Shown in pieces: positions 57,860 through 64,000 of a stretch of 64,000 bases of DNA. A program made the translations under genes and the position numbers. The stretch's first letter is position 1. Each line of letters starts with the position of its first letter. This DNA comes from Streptomyces sp. P3 (GTDB taxonomy: Bacteria; Actinomycetota; Actinomycetes; Streptomycetales; Streptomycetaceae): assembly GCA_016893485.2 (NCBI GenBank), contig JAFEKX020000001.1, forward strand, positions 7,829,501 through 7,893,500, read 5' to 3'. The notes below the pieces were generated by a model, which saw only the letters and a program-made list of their open reading frames with translations, was not told the origin of the DNA and did no database searches.

Positions 57860-58095
57860 CGGCGTGCCTCGGGCGGCGGGGGCAGGGGTGGCGCAGACGG
57901 CGTCCAGGACGGTCGCGTACGGGGTGCCGAAGTCGGTCAGGCGGGAGCGGAGTCGGTCCAGGGCGGCACGGTACTCGGAGAGGAGGTCGAGGTTGCCGGT
58001 GCGGGCCGTGAACCCAGGACCGCGGGGAGGAAGTCGGGCAGCTCCTCGCCGGTGAACTCCAAACCGTGGCACCCGCCGCGTGCGACCCCTTCGAC
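57856..58095 (-). pseudogene. narJ: narJ fragment (nitrate reductase chaperone, C-terminal end)
   Basis: About 80 residues: HGLEFTGEELPDFLPAVL, then ARTGNLDLLSEYRAALDRLR and SRLTDFGTPYATVLDAVCA, ending PPPPEARR in the frame that overlaps the narI start. The N-terminal two thirds are missing. Two further one-base shifts lie inside. Its 5' end joins directly to narG sequence. Confidence 0.75.
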
Positions 58096-58680
58096 ATAGC
58101 CGGGATGGGGGAGAAACCCGCGATGCGGTCGGGGCCGTACGTCTTGATCGTGTGGACGTGCGCGGCGGCGACGATCTCGACCGCCTCGTCCCAACTCGCC
58201 CTGACCAGACCGCCCTTGCCGCGGGCCTGCTGATAGCGGCGGCGCTCGGGGTCGTTCTGGATGTCCGCCCAGGCGTCGACGGGATCCTGGACACGGCATT
58301 TCGCCTCCCGGTACATCTCCAGCAGCACGCCCCGGACGTACGGACAGCGCACGCGCGTCGGGGAGTACGTGTACCAGGAGAACGCGGCGCCGCGCGGGCA
58401 GCCGCGGGGCTCGTACTCGGGGCGATCCAGGCCCACCGACGGGTAGTCCGTCTGCTGGGTCTCCCAGGTGATGATGCCGTCCTTGACGTACACCTTCCAC
58501 CGGCACGAACCCGTGCAGTTCACGCCGTGCGTGGAGTTCACGACCTTGTCGTGGCTCCACCGGTCCCGGTAGAAGGCGTCCGCCTCCCGGCCGCCCGCCA
58601 GCCCGATGCTGTGCAGATCGGCCGCCGCCGTGCCCGGGCGGAAGAACCGACCGGCCCGCAGCAGCGCCGCTCCCGGAGAA
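58096..58680 (-). pseudogene. narG: narG fragment (nitrate reductase alpha subunit, N-terminal end)
   Basis: About 195 residues of NarG: LLRAGRFFRPGTAAADLHSI, STHGVNCTGSCRWKVYVKDG, TWETQQTDYPSVGLDRPEYE, PRGCPRGAAFSWYTYSPTRV, ending TYGPDRIAGFSPIPAMS. The remaining 1,000 or so residues of this molybdoenzyme are absent, as is all of narH. The FeS-ligand region is present but no molybdopterin domain, so no activity is possible. The N-terminus is also cut: it begins in the middle of a DUF574 gene fragment. Confidence 0.8.
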
Positions 58681-59085
58681 CTCGGCCAGTGTGCGTGGGT
58701 GGAAGGGAGTGCCGCCGCGCCGGAAGTGCTCGGCGGCCTTCGCGATCGCGGCGGGGCTGGGTCGGGGTGACCTGCGACATCACGAGGTAGCTGCCCGGGG
58801 CGAGCACGTCGACGTACCGTGCGGGTTCGGCTCGGTGGGGATGCCGGTTCCGATGTCGAGGAACTGGCGGATCCCGGCCTCGGCGGCGGTCCGGGTCGCC
58901 CGGTGCATGAACCGGCGGTTGGCCCGCGCCCCGCGCACCGCCGTGTCGTCCGCCGCAAGGATTCCGCGGGCCGGCTCCTCGTCGACCGGGTAGTTGTCCT
59001 TGCCGCCGAGCCACCAGTCGTACACCCGCGCCGGATGCGGCCCGCTGGTGTCGATCCGGGTGTGCGCGGCGTCGGGTCCGGTCAT
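58681..59085 (-). pseudogene. DUF574 SAM-dependent methyltransferase, internally deleted
   Basis: N-terminal part: DTSGPHPARVYDWWLGGKDN, YPVDEEPARGILAADD, RQFLDIGTGIPTEPN (SAM motif I), then an abrupt join near 58815 to YVDVLAPGSYLVMSQVTP, a segment that belongs about 80 residues further on. The rest, AAIAKAAEHFRRGGTPFHPR, is one base out of frame and ends by running into narG. Start ATG 59085 with GAGGAG. These methyltransferases usually accompany DUF5753 XRE genes such as the next one. Confidence 0.8.
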
Positions 59086-59132
59086 GCGGTGTCGTCTCCT
59101 CGGGAGTTCGCGTGAAGGTGCCCGGGACGTGC

Positions 59133-59995
59133 TCAGAAGGTCTCGCGGTAGTCCCGCAGGATCTTCTTGGTGCGCTGTGCGGACGCGGCGTGCGCCGTCA
59201 TGTGGTCGAGGACCTCCAGATGCGTGGAGACCTCCGTACGGGAGTCCAGGTACAGGGCGCCGGTCAGGTACTCCGTGAACACCATGTCGGGCAGCTCCGG
59301 TTCGGTGAAACGGAACAGCGAGAAGGGCGCGTACGTCCCCGGGTGCGGACCGTTGTCGAACTCCGCGACCTGGAGCGTGACCCGGTCCCGCTCCGCGAAC
59401 TGCAGGAGTTTGTCGAGCTGTTCGCGCATGACCTCACCGCGGATGCTCACCGGCCGGCGCAGCACGGTCTCGTCCATGATGACCCACATGTGCGGCGGAC
59501 TGTCCCGTTCCAGCAGCCCCTGCCGGGCCATCCGCAGGGACACGTGCCGCTCGATCGTCTCCGGCCCGGTCTGCCCGATCGTCCCGGCCTCCAGGACGCG
59601 CGCGCGTACTCCTCGGTCTGCAACAGGCCCGGCACGAAGTGCGGTTCGTACGAGCGGATCAGTCCGGCGGCGCCCTCCAGGCTCACGTAGAGGCTGAACC
59701 ACTCCGGCAGCACGTCGTGGAACCGCTGCCACCAACCTGGCTGGTTCGCCTCCTCGGTGAGCGCGATGAACGCGTCCGCCTCCTCCTCGGCGACCCCGTA
59801 CGTGCTCAACAGCACCTGGACGTACGGTACTTTGAGCGCGACCTCGGCCATCTCCATCCGCCGTACGGTCGCCGGGGCCACCCTCAGGACCTGCGCGGCC
59901 TCCTCGCGCTTGATGCCGGCCGCCTCACGCAACTCCTGCAGCCGCCTGCCCAGCACCACTTGGCCCACGGTGGGCGCAGGCCGTCGTTCACTCAC
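59133..59995 (-). CDS. XRE family regulator with DUF5753 (Scr1-type)
   Basis: About 287 aa. HTH: VVLGRRLQELREAAGIKREE, AAQVLRVAPATVRRMEMAEV at residues about 10-50; the C-terminal DUF5753 domain includes SYEPHFVPGLLQTEEYAR, HMWVIMDETVLRRPVSIRGE and TYAPFSLFRFTEPELPDMVF. These are paired with small DUF397 proteins in Streptomyces, but no DUF397 gene is seen here. One base is missing at about 59600. Start GTG 59995 with GGGGAGG seven bases upstream. Divergent or downstream target not known; DUF574 remnant is adjacent. Confidence 0.86.
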
Positions 59996-60074
59996 AGCCA
60001 CGCCTCCCCATACGCGCCGAAGTCTGGGGGCAGTGTGCCATGTTCCGGCCACTCTCTCAGCGGTTCGGAGGTGA

Positions 60075-60920
60075 TCATCCGTCAGCCCCCAGAGCGTGCA
60101 GGTACTTGGCGGTCGCCGGATCGGCCGGCAGGAACGTCTCGATCGCCAGCTCCGAGACCGTCACGTCCATCGGGGTGTTGAACGTGGAGATGGAGGAGAC
60201 GAACGACAGCACCCGGCCGTCGTGCTCGATCCGCAGCGGCAGCGCGAAGTAGGGTACGGAGTCCTTCGGTTGCTCTCCGTCGTCGACCGCCTGGGGCACC
60301 GGATACGCGGCGACCTCCTCGTACAGCGCCCGCAGCGGCTCGGACCGGTGCAGGGCGATCTGCCGCTCCATCTGCGTGAGGAGATGCCCGCGCCATGCAC
60401 CCAGATTACGGATGCGCGGCGCCATGCCCTCGGGGTGCAGCGTCAACCGCATCGCGTTGAGCGGGGGTTGGAGGAGCGACTCCGGTACACCGTCCAGAAG
60501 CATCGTGATGCCCCGGTTCGCCGCGACCACGGTGTACGTGGCGTCCACCACCAGTGCCGGATACGGCTCGTAGCCCTGGATCAGCCGCTCCAGCCCCTCG
60601 CGCAACGCGCCCAACGCCGGGTCGTCCAACGGGGTCTCCGGATAGCGCGGGGCGTAACCGGCAGCCAGCAGAAGGGAGTTGCGCTCCCGCACCGGCACGT
60701 CCAGGTGCTCCGCGAGGCGCAGCACCATCTCCTCGCTCGGCCGGGACCGCCCCGTCTCGACGAAGCTGATGTGCCGCGCCGAGGAGTCGGCCCGCAGTGC
60801 CAGCTCCAGCTGACTGACCCGCCGCCGCTCCCGCCAGGCACGCAGCAACGGGCCGACACCCGGGCCGGCCGGGGCGGCGGCAGCGCTGTCGGTGCCGGTC
60901 GAGACAATGGTCATACGCAT
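60075..60920 (-). CDS. XRE family regulator with MmyB-like C-terminal domain
   Basis: 281 aa, intact. HTH: GPLLRAWRERRRVSQLELAL, RADSSARHISFVETGRSRPS. C-terminal ligand-binding PAS-like domain: YPALVVDATYTVVAANRGIT, LNAMRLTLHPEGMAPRI, LPLRIEHDGRVLSFVSSIST, matching MmyB-like regulators that bind fatty-acid or similar ligands. It starts at ATG 60920 (or 60914), 22 nt from the divergent ADP-ribosylglycohydrolase start, so it likely regulates that gene and itself from a shared short promoter. Confidence 0.9.
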   Translation of the reverse strand: MRMTIVSTGTDSAAAAPAGPGVGPLLRAWRERRRVSQLELALRADSSARHISFVETGRSRPSEEMVLRLAEHLDVPVRERNSLLLAAGYAPRYPETPLDDPALGALREGLERLIQGYEPYPALVVDATYTVVAANRGITMLLDGVPESLLQPPLNAMRLTLHPEGMAPRIRNLGAWRGHLLTQMERQIALHRSEPLRALYEEVAAYPVPQAVDDGEQPKDSVPYFALPLRIEHDGRVLSFVSSISTFNTPMDVTVSELAIETFLPADPATAKYLHALGADG

Positions 60921-60942
60921 GACGGTAGTCGAAGGAGCGCGC

Positions 60943-62034
60943 ACGTGAACGAGGCGAGGAACCCGTACGAGCAGGCCAGGAGGGACTCCGGCGGCGAGGC
61001 CACCGCGATGTACCGGTCCAGAGTCCGCGGCTGCCTCCTCGGCGGCGCGGTCGGCGACGCCCTCGGCTACCCGATCGAGTTCACCTCCCTGGACCGCATC
61101 CGCGCGACCCACGGACCGCGCGGGGTGACGGGCTGCACGCCCGACGACCTCGGAGCCGTAGGCCTGGTCAGCGACGACACCCAGATGACCCTGTTCACCG
61201 TCGAAGCCCTCATCACGGCCCACGCGCGCGAGCGGGAGAAGGGCATCGGCGGCGCCTGGCCCCTGCTCCTGCGGGAGGCCTACGAGCGGTGGCTGGAGAC
61301 CCAGTCCCGGCCCGCACCGGCCGACCGCACCACCTCCGGCCTGCTCGCCGAGCCCTGGCTCTACGCCCGCCGCGCCCCCGGAAACGCGTGCCTGTCCGGG
61401 GTCGCCCAGAAGTACGCGCCCGACCCGTGGACCCCGTCGACGGCAGCCCCGGCCCCGTCAATCCCGACTCCAAGGGCTGCGGCACGGTGATGCGCTCGGC
61501 CCCCTTCGGCCTGCTCAAGACCCCCGACGGTGCCTTCGCCATGGCGGCCCGCGGCGCCCAGATCACCCACGGCCACCCCACCGCCTACTACGCGGCGGGC
61601 GCCCTCGCCGCCATCGTCGCGCACCTCGTCGCGGGGGAGTCCCTGGAGGGCGCGACCCTGCGCGCGCTACGACTGCTGGAGCGCCACCCCGGCCACCAGG
61701 AGACGTCGGCCGCTCTGCGCGCGGCCCTCGACCTGGCCGCCGAGGGCTCGCCCACCGCCGAGAAGGTCGAGTCCCTCGGCGCGGGCTGGGTCGCCGAGGA
61801 GGCCCTCGCGATCGGCGTCTACAGCGCGCTCGCGGCGAGCGACGTCAAGGCCGCACTGCTCCTCGCCGTCAACCACTCGGGCGACAGCGACTCCACCGGC
61901 TCCATCTGCGGCAACCTCCTCGGCACCCGCTACGGCGACCACGGCCTCCGCACACCTGGGTGCGGGGTGTCGAGGGCCGCGCCACGATCGCCGCCCTCGC
62001 CGACGACCTCGCGGCGGCGTGCGTACCGGGCTGA
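60943..62034 (+). CDS. ADP-ribosylglycohydrolase family protein
   Basis: About 365 aa. Metal-binding motifs: GGAVGDALGYPIEF at the N-terminus, LVSDDTQMTLFTVEAL, and C-terminal NHSGDSDSTGSICGNLLGTR. The family removes ADP-ribose from arginine, from Rho- or DraT-type targets, or hydrolyses related compounds. One C is missing at 61433-61436 and one base near 61953 (repaired end WVRGVEGRATIAALADDLAA). GTG 60943 with GAAGGAG. The divergent MmyB-like regulator is a plausible controller. Confidence 0.88.
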
Positions 62035-62157
62035 CCTCCGGGCACCCTTCTGACCAGGGCGGCGAGCCCGCCCGAGACACGCCGCCTGTGCCACGCTGAA
62101 GTGGGGACCGACCCGAAGCCCGACCCGAAACCCCGAGCTTGAGGAAGGAGCGAGGCC

Positions 62158-62463
62158 ATGCCCGTCGCACCGCTGTCGCAGAAGGAGATCGAGGACCGTC
62201 TCGGGGACCTCCCGGGCTGGTCCGTCGACACCGACCGCCTCACCCGCACCTACCGCCTCGCCTCGCACTTCGCCGCCACCGCGATGGTCGTTCACATCGC
62301 CCAGGTCCAGGAGGAACTGGACCACCACTCCGACCTCACCCTCGGCTACCACACCGTCTCCCTGACCGTGAACACCCACAGCGTGGGCGGCGCGATCACC
62401 GAGCTGGACTTCCAACTCGCCCGCAGAGTCGAGGACTTGGCTCCGGGACACGGCGCGAACTGA
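62158..62463 (+). CDS. Pterin-4a-carbinolamine dehydratase (PCD/PhhB/DCoH family)
   Basis: 101 aa, intact. Recycles 4a-hydroxytetrahydrobiopterin; catalytic-motif residues in ELDHHSDLTLGYHTVSLTVN and THSVGGAITELDFQLARRVE follow the family signature (HH...Y...V...L.TH..GG.T..D). The usual Pro after HH is Ser, which is also seen in some members. No phenylalanine hydroxylase nearby. ATG 62158 with GAAGGAG. Confidence 0.92.
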   Translation: MPVAPLSQKEIEDRLGDLPGWSVDTDRLTRTYRLASHFAATAMVVHIAQVQEELDHHSDLTLGYHTVSLTVNTHSVGGAITELDFQLARRVEDLAPGHGAN

Positions 62464-62506
62464 TCGGCGCGCTCGACCACGACAGTGAAGGGCAGGAAGG
62501 AGAGGC

Positions 62507-63255
62507 GTGCTCGACTACGACAAGGAAGCCGACGCCTACGACGAGACCCGCGGCGGTGAGCCCCGAGCCGAGGCGGCCGCGGAAGCCGTACTCGGCCTGG
62601 TCCCGCCGAACGCCCGACGCCTCTTGGACGTGGCCTGCGGCACCGGCATCGTCACCCGCCGCCTGGCCGCGGCCCGCCCGGGCCTACGGGTGACGGGGCT
62701 CGACGCCGCCCCCGCCATGACCCGTACGGCGGCGGCACGATTACCCGGCGCGATCATCCTCGCGGACAGCCGCCAACTCCCTTTCCCTGACGGGGTGTTC
62801 GACGCGGCGACGACCATATGGCTGCTGCACCTTGCGGAGGGTCCGGCGGACGTCAGGGCGATCATCGCGGAGTGCGCGCGGGTCCTCCGCCCCGGCGGCG
62901 TGTACGTCACCACGGTCGACAAGGCCGCCGCCCACGACGTCGGCAGCGACATCGACGATCTCCTCGCACCCCGCCCCCGCCGCCCGGCCCAGGACCGCCC
63001 CGACCACGTCCGCACCTACGCCGCCGAGTACGGCCTCCACCTCGCCGGCACCGCCCGCTTCCGGGGCACGGCCAGGGCCGCAGCCCCCGCAGCACCGTCG
63101 CGGATCTACGCCGAGGCTGGTTCACGATGCTCCCGCCCGGCGAACCGCTCACCGAACGGTTCGCCGCCCGGCTGGAGTCGTTGCCGGACCAGGAACGGCC
63201 GCGCGCGGACCCGGAGTTCACGGTCCTGGCCTTCAGGAAGCAGGCGGCCGGGTGA
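62507..63255 (+). CDS. Class I SAM-dependent methyltransferase, TTA codon
   Basis: About 249 aa after repair. RRLLDVACGTGIVTRRLAAA is motif I, VTGLDAAPAMTRTAAARLPG motif II, GVFDAATTIWLLHLAEGPAD motif IV. One base is lost near 63100-63110 (SPRSTVADLRRGWFTMLPPG is the right-hand reading). GTG 62507 with AAGGAGAGG. Codon 79 (62741-62743) is TTA, so translation depends on bldA. It follows the carbinolamine dehydratase by 43 nt. Substrate unknown. Confidence 0.83.
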
Positions 63256-63440
63256 AGTCCACCGTCCAGTTGTCACCCAGCTCGCCCCGTCGTCCACCGA
63301 GAGCGCCTGCTCCCACCGCGCGCCGCTCGCGGAGACCCCGACCACACGAACCGCACCCGCACGTCCTTGCCGTCGTGCGTGTCGTCGCCGTAGAACTCGC
63401 CCCGGTCGAGTGGTGTCGTAGAGGTGGAGGGCGCGCACCT
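63233..63440 (-). pseudogene. C-terminal remnant of a DUF1579-like hypothetical protein
   Basis: Three overlapping frames give RALHLYDT, RGEFYGDDTHDGKDVRVRF, ARWEQALSVDDGASWV and NWTVDFTRPPAS in order, the end of a small beta-barrel protein family I recognise from its GEFYGDDTHDG motif. The 5' end is missing: it starts just after the GH74 stop. It overlaps the 3' end of the methyltransferase. With three shifts in about 180 nt it is probably decayed, although errors could add to this. Confidence 0.5.
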
Positions 63441-63460
63441 CCGAGGCGCACGCCCCTCGC

Positions 63461-64000
63461 TCAGGCCACCGCGCAGCTCTGATCGCCCACCTTGAACGCA
63501 CCCGGTTTCGTGTTCACCCCCGTCCAACTCCCCGTGAACCCGAAGCCCACCGACGACCCCGCGGCCACCGTGCCGTTCCAGCTCGCGTTCTTCGCTGTGA
63601 CCGTCGTGCCCGCCTGGGTGTAGTTGGCGTTCCACAGTTGGCCGATCTGCTGACCGTTGGCGAAGGACCAGCCAAGTGACCAGCCGTTCCAGGGGTTGAG
63701 CCGGTGTTCGTGATCTGGACGTCCGCCTGGAAGCCGCCCGTCCACTGGTTCGTGATCCGGTACGTCACCGTGCAGGCGCCCGTGGGTGCCGGGGTGCCGC
63801 CGTCCCCGCCGCCCCCGGTGCCTTCGTCGCCGGCGTCTGAGGAGTCGCCGTAGATGACTCCGCGGCCGTTCGTCGAGATGTACACGCGACCGTAGATTCT
63901 CGGGTCCCCGGTGATGGCCGCGCCGGTCCAACCCCATTGGTGCGCGGGGTCGTTGACGCGGGTCCAGGACGCGCCCTTGTCGGTCGAGCGGAAGATGCCG
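63461..64000 (-). CDS. GH74-type xyloglucanase with CBM2, C-terminal part (5' end cut by window)
   Basis: The visible part holds the last blade of a BNR/GH74-type beta-propeller (GIFRSTDKGASWTRV, then GRVYISTNGRGVIYGD), a Gly-rich linker, and a carbohydrate-binding module family 2 (CTVTYRITNQWTGGFQADVQ, LNPWNGWSLGWSFANGQQIG, WNGTVAAGSSVGFGFTGSW, ending CAVA). CBM2 tryptophans (WTGGF, WNGW, WNGT) are the cellulose-contact positions. One base is missing near 63703. The bulk of the enzyme lies beyond 64000. Extracellular, acting on xyloglucan or cellulose; the exact specificity is inferred. Confidence 0.82.
   Translation of the reverse strand, partial: RHLPLDRQGRVLDPRQRPRAPMGLDRRGHHRGPENLRSRVHLDERPRSHLRRLLRRRRRRHRGRRGRRHPGTHGRLHGDVPDHEPVDGRLPGGRPDHEHRLNPWNGWSLGWSFANGQQIGQLWNANYTQAGTTVTAKNASWNGTVAAGSSVGFGFTGSWTGVNTKPGAFKVGDQSCAVA

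Noticed and set aside
57683..59085. Functional respiratory nitrate reductase
   Set aside because: narH and most of narG are absent, so no catalytic subunit can be made.

Overview
The window is chromosomal DNA from a high-GC actinobacterium, almost certainly a Streptomyces. The base composition is very GC-rich, GTG and TTG starts are common, several genes look leaderless, and two genes carry rare TTA leucine codons. The gene content also fits: ccr next to a B12-dependent mutase, DUF574/DUF5753/DUF6158/DUF6204 families, a SpoIIE-type PP2C phosphatase, GH64, GH87 and GH74 glycan hydrolases, and a sigma-B-type factor. I see no phage, transposase, integrase, CRISPR array, tRNA or rRNA.

A property of the sequence itself dominates the reading. 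More than half of the longer conserved genes are broken by one-base indels, nearly all of them one base lost from a run of three to six G or C. Restoring the base restores the family sequence each time. I therefore treat these as single genes with probable sequence errors and give repaired boundaries. The nar/DUF574 region (57683-59085) is different: there whole stretches of protein are missing between abrupt junctions.

Layout. 1-6191: ethylmalonyl-CoA/butyryl-CoA genes (mutase, crotonyl-CoA carboxylase/reductase, TetR regulator, tandem 3-hydroxyacyl-CoA dehydrogenase), all on the minus strand. 6531-11615: HEAT-repeat protein, GNAT, RidA, secreted tripeptidyl-peptidase-like hydrolase, Rv2578c-type radical SAM protein with an SOS-like box, SRPBCC protein. 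11798-16828: DHA2 exporter, CnaB-like repeat protein (possibly one fused protein with it), and a PAS-GAF-PP2C-ATPase signalling protein. 16991-19384: methyltransferase, TetR, thioesterase. 19656-25451: convergent secreted GH64 beta-1,3-glucanase and a very large discoidin/FN3/CARDB/CBM6/beta-helix protein of GH87 (alpha-1,3-glucanase) type. 25712-30743: tightly packed operon of four peptidases (M55, M20, S9, S66) suited to D-amino-acid or murein peptides. 30892-36379: S15 peptidase, LapA-like, GNAT, DUF6204, DUF5107 and VOC proteins. 36514-43626: transketolase, small hydrophobic protein, methyltransferase, PAP2-DAG kinase fusion, histidine phosphatase, ABC-F ATPase. 43738-49519: DUF6158, sigma-B-type factor, secreted membrane-anchored protein, a PLP-fold protein that lacks the expected lysine coupled to a metallo-hydrolase, DedA with a second metallo-hydrolase. 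49605-57619: membrane phosphodiesterase-like protein, MoxR ATPase coupled to a metallopeptidase-VWA protein, OsmC, and a lone DnaK. 57683-59085: remnants of narGJI and a DUF574 methyltransferase. 59133-64000: two XRE regulators, ADP-ribosylglycohydrolase, pterin carbinolamine dehydratase, methyltransferase, a gene remnant, and the C-terminal end of a GH74-CBM2 protein.

The most interesting points are the MoxR plus duplicated peptidase/VWA pair, the lysine-less aminotransferase coupled to a metallo-beta-lactamase-fold enzyme, the four-peptidase operon facing a glucanase across an operator-rich intergenic region, the collapsed nar locus, and several operator-like sites (SOS-like, CebR-like, HAIR-like).
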